This document shows, one piece after another, positions 1 through 7,306 of a DNA stretch of 12,256 nucleotides. This DNA comes from Acidobacteriota bacterium (lineage in GTDB: Bacteria; Acidobacteriota; Vicinamibacteria; Vicinamibacterales; CAVVIG01). Under the pieces are notes generated by a model, which worked only from the letters and a program-made list of their open reading frames with translations, made no database searches and was not told the DNA's origin. Positions within the stretch are counted from its first letter, which is position 1; each line of letters starts with the position of its first letter. A program made the translations under genes and the position numbers. The DNA is taken from positions 1 to 12,256 of the forward strand of contig QHWF01000354.1 of assembly GCA_003222455.1 (NCBI GenBank), in the 5' to 3' direction.

Positions 1-649
1 GGAGATGCCCTCCTCGCTCGCGAGGATACGAGTTCGGTCGCGGACCGATCAGGTATACGAAGCACTTCACGGATCGGGCGTAGCGAGCGTTGACGTCCGG
101 CCAGCGCTGCTCGAAGCGAAGACCCACGAACGGATCTACCAGCGGACCGACACGCATTGGAACGATCGCGGCGCGCTGCTGGTTTATCAGCAGATCCTCG
201 ACGCCGTTCGAGCTCAGGTTCCATCGACGCCGGCCGCATGGACGTGTGCCGAGTTCAGACCCGTGACGCGCGACGTGGAAGCCCTGGATTTGGCGGGAAT
301 GATGGGCCTGAAACGTGTGCTGCGTGAGCAGGAGCTTGTGCTCGTTCCGGCGAGGCCGCGCCGCGCCCGCGTCGTTGAGCCGGCCGGAGCGGAGCCGACC
401 GCCGAAGAGGGACGGCTCGTGACGGAGATCCCGGGGTCACGATTACCCCGTGCGCTGATTTTTCGGGACTCGTTCGCGTCCCGGCTCGTGCCGTTTCTCT
501 CCGAGCACTTCAGCCGGGCGGTCTACCTGTGGCAGAACGATTTCGATGCGAATGCGGTGCTTTCAGAAAACCCGGATGTCGTGATTCAGGAAATCGTGGG
601 ACGGCATCTGTACAACTTCATCCCGTCGCCGGAGCTGGTCCCGCAGTAA
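1..649 (+). CDS. AlgJ/AlgX-like SGNH-type acetyltransferase-related protein, C-terminal part (5' end outside window)
   Basis: The reading frame is open to the left edge and ends at TAA 647-649. The ATG at 5 is probably internal, because AlgJ/AlgX-type proteins have a longer N-terminal part. Numbering from that Met, two family marks are visible. The motif DTHWNDRGA holds the Asp-x-His pair (D49, H51), and FRDSFASR (D155, S156) sits where the family has its nucleophilic Ser. The end matches the usual pattern of a Trp/Asn-rich strand followed by a helix and a final conserved segment (PDVVIQEIVGRHLYNF). Proteins of this family act in the periplasm on O-acetylation of exopolysaccharide, usually beside an MBOAT membrane acyltransferase. 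No MBOAT gene is in view; it could lie upstream. The family call is from motifs, the polysaccharide role is inference. It converges on the M20 gene with a 42-bp gap. Confidence 0.72.
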   Translation, partial: EMPSSLARIRVRSRTDQVYEALHGSGVASVDVRPALLEAKTHERIYQRTDTHWNDRGALLVYQQILDAVRAQVPSTPAAWTCAEFRPVTRDVEALDLAGMMGLKRVLREQELVLVPARPRRARVVEPAGAEPTAEEGRLVTEIPGSRLPRALIFRDSFASRLVPFLSEHFSRAVYLWQNDFDANAVLSENPDVVIQEIVGRHLYNFIPSPELVPQ

Positions 650-660
650 CGTGAGATTGC

Positions 661-687
661 AGATTTCAGAGTTCAGATTTCAAATCT
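661..687. repeat. Short AT-rich direct/inverted repeat between convergent genes
   Basis: In the 42-bp gap between two convergent stop codons, AGATTTCAGAGTTC is followed by AGATTTCAAATCT. The latter (675-687) is a perfect palindrome with 6-bp arms around one C. The AT-rich composition stands out from the surrounding GC-rich DNA. It could act as a weak bidirectional terminator, but the stem is short and has no T-run, so it is more safely called a small dispersed repeat. Confidence 0.4.
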
Positions 688-691
688 CGTT

Positions 692-2322
692 CTATCTAAC
701 GGTCGGATACCTAATCCCCAGCTGTTCGAGATAGGTCTTGTACTTCGTCGGATCGTAGTAGTACTTTTTCATCTCCGGTCGATACTGCGCGAGAATCTTC
801 TCGTTCATCCACACCGCCGGCTGATCGTTCGGTCCGATCAGCGGTTCATATTTCTGATCCTTCGTCTGAACGTTCCTGAAATAGTCCCACGCCTGCTGCA
901 CCAGTTCCGGACGCATCAGCATGTCGATGATCGTCATCGCCTGGACTTTCGCGCCCGCGGTCACGCCTTTGTGCGCAATCGGCGTGGCCATGGCGATGGC
1001 GTTGGCCCAATTGTGGCCGGGCGTGCCGGGAATGTTCGCCGGATAACTGAGCGTGACCGTCGGTACGTTCCACGACACGTCGCCGATGTCGTCCGATGGC
1101 CCGCCCACGTTCTCGTCGGGATCGATGCCGCCGCGCAGCGGCCCAATCTGCGTCGCCAGCCCGGTCTGCGGCTGCTTCAACTCCTTCTGCAGGCCTTTGG
1201 CGAGTGTCGTGTCCGCCTGGTCCCACGCCGGCAGGCCGACGGTCAGAATATTCGCATACATCGTTTCCGCGACGGTCTTGTTCATGTGCTGCGGCCAGGC
1301 GGACCCGAGGATGCGCATGCTCACCTCGGTGTTCGTCATCATGGCCGCAGCCTTCGCCATCGTGTCGCCGATGTCGCGCAGTTCTCTGATGTGCTGATAG
1401 TCGGTTTCGCGGAAGTAATACCAGACGCTGGCGTTCTGCGGCACGACGTTCGGCTGATCGCCGCCGTTCGTGATCACGTTGTGCGAACGCTGCTGGAGCC
1501 GGAGGTGCTCGCGGCGGAAATTCCAGCCGATGTCCATCAACTCCACGGCGTCGAGCGCCGAGCGTCCGCGCCACGGCTGCGCGGCGGCATGCGCGCTCTC
1601 GCCCTTGAACGTGTACTCGACCGACACCAGGCCGGTCCCGAATCCGCCGCCCCACCCGACGCCCAGATTGTTCCCGACGTGCGCGAACAGGGAGACGTCG
1701 ACGTCGCGGAACAGCCCGGCACGGATGAAGTACGCCTTCGCGCCAACCAGCTCCTCGGCCACGCCCGGCCAGATCTTGATGGTGCCGGGCAGGCGCTCCC
1801 GTTCCATGATTTTTTTCACCGCGAGCACCGCCGTGATGTTGAGCGGCACGCCGGAATTGTGCCCCTCCCCGTGACCAGGCGCGCCTTCGATGATGGGATC
1901 GTGATACGCCACGCCGGGCTTCTGTGACGCCTGAGGGATGCAATCGATATCAGAGCCGATCGCGATGACCGGCTTGCCAGATCCCCACGTGGCCATCCAC
2001 GCCGTCGGAATTCCGGCATACCCGCGCTCGATCTTGAAGCCATTCTTCTCGAGGATTGCGGTCAGATATCGCGACGTCTCGACTTCCTGAAACCCGAGCT
2101 CGCCGTAGCTGAACACCTGATCCACCATCTGCTGCGTCATCACGCGCATGGTCTCGACGTCGGCGGCGGCTTCGCGCTTCAGTTCCTCGACTCGCGGCGG
2201 CCCCGGCGGGGTCGGTGCGGTCGGTTGCGGTGGCGCTCCACCGCGTCCGCGCTGAGCAGAGGCCCAGCCACGAGCACTGCCAGTGCGAGGGAAAGGCACA
2301 GCTTCGCTTTGATCGTGTTCAT
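692..2322 (-). CDS. Secreted M20-family amidohydrolase/peptidase (AbgB-like), with a probable -1 frameshift near its signal peptide
   Basis: A metal-dependent amidohydrolase like the p-aminobenzoyl-glutamate hydrolase B subunit, predicted to be exported. The start ATG (2322-2320) has AGGA about 6 bases upstream and shares one base with the preceding TGA. The first codons encode a signal peptide (MNTIKAKLCLSLALAVLVAG), but the catalytic part is in another frame. One extra base in the CCC at 2263-2265 joins them as VAGASAQRGRGG, with a signal peptidase site ASA|Q at residues 21-24 and a 543-residue product. Restored numbering shows the metal site GSDIDCIP (D125, D127), HGEGHN (151-156, Glu where many M20D enzymes have Cys), the catalytic Glu pair E190-E191, a dimerisation domain beginning KGESAHAAAQPW, and a late His in GTPGHNW. 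It is probably the second gene of an operon with the M14 peptidase. The family is secure; the substrate is not known. Confidence 0.85.
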
Positions 2323-2402
2323 CAGTGGTCCTGCCCTGCAGCGGTGGACATGCCGCGAACCGTCGGGTACTTGATGCCGAGCTGTTCGAGATACATCTTG
2401 GA
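2322..2402 (-). pseudogene. Remnant of a second M20 peptidase: isolated C-terminal tail
   Basis: Read on the minus strand just after the 9-bp repeats, this stretch encodes SKMYLEQLGIKYPTVR and nine further residues before TGA. The intact M20 gene downstream ends with YKTYLEQLGIRYPTVR, so 13 aligned residues (YLEQLG onward) differ only by Lys/Arg. Nothing else of an M20 domain precedes it. The simplest reading is that two tandem M20 genes once existed and a deletion removed nearly all of the upstream one. The tail is in the same frame as the M14 stop codon (TAG 2447-2445), so readthrough would append it. An ATG at 2428-2426 could also open a roughly 34-residue ORF ending here. Its TGA overlaps the ATG of the M20 gene by one base, which may still couple translation. 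Confidence 0.7.
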
Positions 2403-2445
2403 CTTGCCCGTCCTGCCCGTCCTGCCCATCCCGCCCGTCCTGCCC
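2401..2445 (-). repeat. 9-bp minisatellite, five units (GGGCAGGAC)
   Basis: Five head-to-tail 9-bp units read on the minus strand: GGGCAGGAC, GGGCGGGAT, GGGCAGGAC, GGGCAGGAC, GGGCAAGTC. The G of the M14 TAG stop is the first base of the first unit. The tract sits exactly between the end of the M14 gene and the M20 fossil, so it marks the likely deletion or rearrangement junction. The 9-base period keeps any reading frame through it. Confidence 0.85.
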
Positions 2446-5317
2446 TATTGCGGCTCCGTGGTTCGCAGACCGCCGCCCATGGACGATGCACTGCCGTAGT
2501 AGAGACCGTTGAAGAACAGCTTGAATGTTCCGTGCGGCTGCGCGCGCCACAGGACCTCGGGTCCAAACAGCACCACGTGGCCCTTGCCCACGGGGGCGTC
2601 GACGATCGCAACGGCCTGATCGAGATACTGCTGGCCCCATGCCCAGCCGCTACGCAGCGGCGACGGGTTGTCGAACCAGGCGACCGGCCTCACGTTTTTG
2701 AGCAGTGCGTCGGGCTGCAGCCGGTACGCGGGACTCTCGTCCCACATCACCATGGCGCGCTCCTCCATCCCGTACGCGAGCGGGTTGGCGTTGTCGATAC
2801 GCACCTCGAGGATGCTGCCGGGGATGTAATACTTCTCGCGCGGCAGCGAACGCTCATCGCCGCCCGCCACGTGCTCCACTAACGCGTCCCGGATGGGTAA
2901 TCCCAGGTGATGACCGAGCGCGGTCGACGATCCGATCGTCAGCACCGTGCCGCCGTTCTCGACGAATTTCTTCAACTCCGGAACCGTTCTGGCGATCGTC
3001 ACACGCCCGAGCCAGCCGCGAAATTCGGCCGGGATGCTCTCGGCCGGCGGTTGACCGCCGAAACCGCTGCCGCCGGGGGCCTGGCCCGAGCCAGCCGGCC
3101 GTCGACGAACACGAGGACGTCGTACGTTGCGTTCAGATTTCCGGCATCGAGCGTCTGCGGATACACCACCTCGAACGGGAACTCGTACTGCTCGAAGACC
3201 CAGCGCGTCCAGCCGGACGGCATGGATCCGCCGTACTGGTCCCAGAGGCCGATGCGCACGGGTTTCAGCTTCATCGACTCGCCGGCGGGTTTCGAGGCAA
3301 CTCCGTCGAAGCTCAGGCCCTTGTCGGTGGCGAGTTTCTGCACGATCGCCGTGGTGGATGCCTTCGCCGGGATGTACATCGTGCCGACGGGATACTGTTT
3401 CCCATTGGCGGTCGCCGGCGACTTGAGCCAGTACACCTCCTCGTTCGCTTTCAGCAGGCGATTCACCGCCACGAATGCGTCGTTCACCTGGTGACTGAGC
3501 AGATAGCCGCCACCGTTCGGCGCCTGCGCCACTTTGCCGGGCGGCGGGCTGATGAGATCCGGCACTTTCTCGAATGGCCCGTCGAAGCCGTCGAAAATGC
3601 GATCGAACTTCACGCCCATCGAATAGGACAGGTTGTACCCGGTGACGTCGTACGGCGGACGCGGCGTTCCGCCCGGGTACGGAATGTCGTCGGGATGGTC
3701 CTGCGGCTCGAACATGTCCATTGCGTGGGCGCGGAACGGTTGCGCCGCCTTGACTACGTACGATCCGGCGGGATACTGCTTCCCCGCAACGGTAAACGGC
3801 GCCGTCGCGCGATGAACGACGACACCGGCCTTGGTCAGCACGTTCATGAATTTGGTCGCCGTCAGGAAGTCCGGCTGATCCGACGGCAGGATGAACCCGC
3901 GAGGATCGCGCATCTTCGGATCGCGGAGCACGTCGTTGTAGACCGCGACCGGCGCACCGCCACGCCCGGTGTTGCCGCCGCGACCGCCACGCGGTCCGAT
4001 GTTCTCGGGGCCGCGGGACGCCCCGCCGCCTTGTGCCGACTCAATCGCTTCGCGCGCGGCATTGATTCTCTTCGGGTGGATCGTCCAGTTGTCGCGATTG
4101 CCCTTGTCGATGGCGTTCTTCGCCATCTTGTACATGTTGAACAGAAAATCTTCGTGCCGCTTGGACGCGATGTCGAGGATCGCGTAGTTGTTCGTCACCG
4201 AATACTCGATCGCTTCGCGGAAGTGGAACGTGCGCGGCTGGATCGGGTTCGGGACATCGGCGCGCGGCAGCTGCATGTCGAGCACGAACGGGATCTCCAC
4301 CGGCGTCGGATTGCCGATCGTTTCCGTGAGGATGCCGATCTGGTTATGGAAATACGACGTCGTGCGGATGCCGCCGTTGAACCAGGTCGAATAGGGCGCG
4401 CCCGATCGCATGACCGCCCCCGGCTTTCCTTCCACGGCGAGGCGCGTGTGAATCGCCGATCCGACCATGTCGACGCCGAGGACGACGAGCGGGTCGAAGT
4501 TGTAGTTGAAGGGATCGCGGAAGGGCGGCGCGAACAGGACCGCGCCGGCGGGACCGGTCTGGTGATGGTTGTACATGATGGCCGGGTACCATTCGCGATA
4601 CATCACCTTGTTCGCGTTGGTGCTCTCCGACATGTTCATCATGTAGAAGTCGCGGTTGTCGTCGTGCCCGATGTATTTCTGATACAGGCGCGGGATGCCG
4701 TTCGTCGACCGCTTCTTCTCGTCCGCCTCACGCATGTACCAGTTCGACACCAGCTCCATGCCGTCGGGATTGACCAGCGTGCACAGCACCACGTCGTCGT
4801 TCAGGATGCGGAGCGTTTCGGGATCGGTTCGGCTGTTCAGGCGATAGATCGTTTCGATCAACTGCTGCGCGCCCAGGACCTCGGTGGCGTGCAGGCCGCC
4901 GTCGATCCAGACCACCGCCTTGCCGTCCTTCGCCAGCATTCGCGCCTGCTCGTCGCTGATGCCGTCGGCCAGCGCCAGCTTGCGGTTGGCGTCTTTGATC
5001 TGCACGAGCCGACGGTGGTTCTCGGGCGAGGTGATGATGGCCGTCAGCTCGGGCCGGCCCTCTTCGGTCTTGCCGATCTCCACCACCGTCATGCGGTCGG
5101 ACTGCTGGTCCAGTTTCCTCAAGTACTCGACGTACTGCGTGTAGTTCGCGAGGTAGTAGTCGTCGCCGATGTCATGCCCGAACTGTTCTTTCGGGCTGGT
5201 GAGCTTCGTCGCAGCCGACCGTTGTGCGTACGGCGCGGCCACGCCGAATGTCACGGCGATGGCAAGAACAGCTGTAGCGCAGGCTCTCAAGCCCGTTGAG
5301 CGCGCCGTGATATGCAT
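2445..5317 (-). CDS. Secreted M14-family zinc carboxypeptidase, with a probable -1 frameshift at a G5 tract
   Basis: A zinc peptidase with a C-terminal extension, predicted to be exported. The start ATG 5317 is chosen because TGAGG lies 6-7 bases upstream; the Met four codons earlier (5329) has no such site. Residues 1-32 form a signal peptide (hydrophobic ATAVLAIAVTFGVAAPYAQ). The M14 site is complete: HATE (H143, E146) and HH 251-252 for zinc, NPDG 183-186, NRD 221-223, and the catalytic Glu in GILTETIG (E332). The frame breaks near residue 747 and continues in another frame as PAEFRGWLGRVTIARTV to TAG 2447-2445. Lengthening the G5 run at 3075-3079 by one base gives a Gly-rich linker and one 957-residue protein. 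The C-terminal part (EFRGWLG, LPIRDALVEH, SGWAWGQ) resembles the ThuA/glutamine-amidotransferase-like end common in large M14 proteins. It is probably first in an operon with the M20 gene. Substrate unknown. Confidence 0.88.
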
Positions 5318-5329
5318 AAAAAACCTCAT

Positions 5330-5695
5330 GAGCTGAAGAATGGTTCGGCGAATCGTAACAGAAACCTGAGTGTTGGGGGCTCTGAGGATTTGACGAGATG
5401 AGGCACGACCTGCAGGATGTCCGGCTTCCCGCGTCACTTCGCTTCGGCGAGGCGCGCGGTAGCGCGAAGCGCGGAGGCGGCAGCTGGATTGGAAGAAATC
5501 CACCTGAAGGCGGACGCCACGAATGATCTTTCACCGTCCGCGGTATATCCGGCTCCAGCCGATTTGGTCCGCCTGAAGGGCGGACACTCCCAACGATGCG
5601 CCAGTCAGTACGCTCGAGGCGCCCGTTGCGCGACGGTAGTGTCCGGTTTCAGCCGGACGTTCTGCAGTAGTGTCCGGCTTCCGCCTTCGCTGAAG
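5330..5695. repeat. Gene-free stretch of dispersed dyad repeats (GTCCGG-type)
   Basis: I see no gene here. The stretch holds several related short dyads. GTCCGCCTGAAGGGCGGAC (5567-5585) is a perfect 7-bp stem with a 5-base loop. GTCCGGTTTCAGCCGGAC (5641-5658) is a perfect 6-bp stem with a 6-base loop. Partial copies follow at 5419-5430 (TGTCCGGCTTCC), 5500-5520 (CACCTGAAGGCGGACGCCAC) and 5670-5690 (GTGTCCGGCTTCCGCCTTCG). On the minus strand they read as NVRLKPDTT-like peptides, a pattern I associate with dispersed repeats of Vicinamibacteria. They may serve as terminators or nuclease barriers between the divergently placed units, but nothing here proves it. The array continues into the 3' end of the neighbouring membrane-protein gene. 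Confidence 0.75.
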
Positions 5696-6799
5696 CTATG
5701 GCCGACCACCGTAGCCTTGTCCGCCTTCGCGCGTAGCGCTCCGGCGAGACCTCGACGAAGCTCGAAGAGCGGAGTCGGGGCGGAGGTGGTTAGCCGGACC
5801 TCGCGACCGCAGGAACAGCTTGATCGTGAGCAGCACCACGCCGACGTTCGGGATCCAAGCGAGGGTGAAGGGCGGCACGCGACTGGCGGCCGACCAATAG
5901 CCGCTCGGGGTGATGGCGATATAGAACGTAATGTAGGCGATCGTCGCGGTAGCACCAATCGCCATCGATTTCCAACCGGTTCCGTCCGCGGCATACACCG
6001 CGATCGCGAACAGGCCGAGCACCAGCGGAGCAACCGAGATCACCCAGCGCATATAGAAGCTTTGAAGCAAAGACCCCGCGTCCGCCGCTCGACCGCCGCG
6101 TATCGCGGCCTCAATGCGCGCGCTCAGCTCCCACAATGAGAGCTCATTGGCGCCCCTGACGAGGATGCCGCGATTCGCGACGGTGAAGTGATTGGCGATG
6201 AGCTGTCGGAACGCCTGGTTGGCGGCCGGCATGACCGTGTTTTGCGTGAACCATCCCGTCAGTGCGCCGGCGATCGCCAGTGCCGCGACTGCACGACGGC
6301 TGCTCGACGACAGCACGCGGCCGCGCAACCCCCACAGGATCCCGAATGGCACCCCCAGCGCGATGCCGATGGTCAAGGCTGCGGGAATCAAGTACAGGAA
6401 CAGCCATCCCATTTCGCGACCGGTCACGGGCAGATACGCTCGCTCATCATTAGCGGTCCTGATCAGCATGCGCAGCGGTGGCAGCATCAGGACGGCAGTA
6501 ACAACCGTCGCCACCACAGTGACGCCGCCGAGCGCGCGGCCGATCGCACGATCGTCAGCGGCAAGCCATTCGCGCGCGGCCGGCACCGTGCGCACCGCCG
6601 TGTGCATCCCGAAGACCTTCCAGAAGGCCACGTACCCAGCGAGCCGGATCCATCGACCGCGCCAGACCTGCCCGCGTGTCTGCGCCGCAGCGTACTCGCA
6701 CTGCAGATCGGCAAGGACTGGATCGATCAGACGCTCCATCGCGTGTGGTTGACACACGCGCGATGCGAGCATGCGCAGCCGCTCGCCCGGCCGTTTCAT
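5696..6799 (-). CDS. Six-TM LptF/LptG-like permease protein lacking the jellyroll domain; C-terminus made of repeat DNA
   Basis: A 367-residue integral membrane protein whose ATG overlaps the PadR stop by ATGA (6796-6799), so the two are probably translated together. Residues 1-80 are a cytoplasmic-looking N-terminal part (MERLIDPVLADLQCEYAAA, then WRGRWIRLAGY). Six hydrophobic segments follow at about 86-110, 131-157, 168-186, 251-270, 279-298 and 311-330. LptF/LptG permeases also have six segments in a 3+3 layout. Supporting features are MPAANQAFRQL after the third segment, a NELSLWELSARIE helix before the fourth, and LAWIPNV in the sixth. The loop between segments 3 and 4 is only about 65 residues, too short for the periplasmic jellyroll of true LptF/G. 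The last 34 residues (334-367, ending GQGYGGRP) are translated from the dispersed repeat array, so the native end is probably lost. The LptF/G relationship is motif-based; the substrate and partner ATPase are unknown. Confidence 0.65.
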   Translation of the reverse strand: MKRPGERLRMLASRVCQPHAMERLIDPVLADLQCEYAAAQTRGQVWRGRWIRLAGYVAFWKVFGMHTAVRTVPAAREWLAADDRAIGRALGGVTVVATVVTAVLMLPPLRMLIRTANDERAYLPVTGREMGWLFLYLIPAALTIGIALGVPFGILWGLRGRVLSSSSRRAVAALAIAGALTGWFTQNTVMPAANQAFRQLIANHFTVANRGILVRGANELSLWELSARIEAAIRGGRAADAGSLLQSFYMRWVISVAPLVLGLFAIAVYAADGTGWKSMAIGATATIAYITFYIAITPSGYWSAASRVPPFTLAWIPNVGVVLLTIKLFLRSRGPANHLRPDSALRASSRSRRSATREGGQGYGGRP

Positions 6800-7066
6800 C
6801 GCGCGAGCTCTGGCAGCAGGCGCGCCACCTGCGCCCACGCATCGAGGACGCGGCGGCCGAGCGGGGTCGCTTCGTAGAGACGGCGCGGAAGCCCGCCGGC
6901 GTCCGGCGGCGCGTCCCAGCGTCACGTACACCGTTCCGCGTTTCAGCCGTCCCCTGGATGCGGCCACCAGCTCGAGGCCATACATCTCGCGGCGGCCGAT
7001 CAACAGCTCGAGAATGAGCTCCTGTTTGGCGGGAAGACGCGGGATCGAGCGCCGACGCCGTGCCAT
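6796..7066 (-). pseudogene. PadR-family transcriptional regulator with an internal out-of-frame deletion
   Basis: The N-terminal half is a PadR winged helix-turn-helix: PAKQELILELLIGRREMYG, then LVAASRGRLKRGTVYVTLGR, which is the recognition helix. After LGR (near 6910) this frame loses all family features. A second frame, offset by one base, resumes with DAPPDAGGLPRRLYEATPLG and ends RLLPELAR at TGA 6798-6796. The family normally has about 12-15 residues here (end of the recognition helix and first wing strand, typically MEEKG-like), so about 40 bases appear to be missing. With them the protein would be near 103 residues, normal for a short PadR. PadR proteins repress their own operon, and a fitting palindrome lies in the promoter. 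Either the gene is dead or the assembly has dropped a short segment; intact stop-start overlap with the next gene favours recent damage or error. Confidence 0.75.
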
Positions 7067-7075
7067 GTGCCATCT

Positions 7076-7103
7076 ATCTTACATGATGTAAGACTGGGGT
7101 CAA
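7076..7103 (-). promoter_or_regulatory. Predicted promoter of the PadR operon
   Basis: On the minus strand TTGACC (7103-7098) and TAAGAT (7081-7076) are separated by 16 bases, a reasonable sigma-70-type pair (5 of 6 and 4 of 6 matches). Transcription would begin only a few bases before the ATG at 7066, and no Shine-Dalgarno sequence is visible, so the mRNA may be leaderless or nearly so. Confidence 0.5.
7078..7092. promoter_or_regulatory. PadR-type operator palindrome
   Basis: CTTACATGATGTAAG is a perfect inverted repeat with 7-bp arms around a central G. The ACAT/ATGT half-sites match the kind of site bound by PadR-family repressors. It overlaps the predicted -10 element and most of the spacer and ends 11 bases before the regulator's start codon, so binding would block RNA polymerase. 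Autoregulation is inference. Confidence 0.65.
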
Positions 7104-7108
7104 TCCAG

Positions 7109-7198
7109 GGGAGGTCGGGGAGGCCAGGGAGGTCGGGGAGGCCAGGGAGGTCGGGGAGGTCAGCGAGGTCGGGGAGGTCAGGGAGGTCAGGGAGGTCG
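7109..7198 (+). repeat. 9-bp minisatellite, ten units (GGGAGGTCG)
   Basis: Ten consecutive 9-bp units of consensus GGGAGGTCG/GGGAGGTCA, with GGGAGGCCA at units 2 and 4 and GCGAGGTCG at unit 7. The array begins 6 bases beyond the -35 of the PadR promoter and ends 38 bases before the C tract. The units are near-identical and have no spacers. It resembles the five-unit 9-bp array at 2401-2445 in period and G-richness, though not in exact sequence. Confidence 0.93.
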
Positions 7199-7235
7199 GG
7201 ATGACCCGACCGCTCCTCGACACTCGACCTCCGCC

Positions 7236-7281
<46 letters not shown>

Positions 7282-7306
7282 CCCAACCTCTGATACCGTT
7301 CACCAG

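Noticed and set aside
971..1927. Plus-strand open frame of 318 codons opposite the M20 gene
   Set aside because: Antisense shadow with the same biased composition and no recognisable motif; the M20 frame explains this DNA.
2705..5299. Long plus-strand open frame of 864 codons opposite the M14 gene
   Set aside because: It is rich in Arg, His, Val and Asp with no domain-like pattern, and lies exactly antisense to a gene with a full catalytic site; it is a shadow of high-GC codon use.
5330..5503. N-terminal extension of the M14 peptidase to the upstream ATG at 5503
   Set aside because: It lies in repeat DNA and would bury the signal peptide; the Met at 5317 has a Shine-Dalgarno site and starts the signal peptide.
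7109..7198. CRISPR array
   Set aside because: Units are 9 bp, contiguous and lack spacers; this is a minisatellite.
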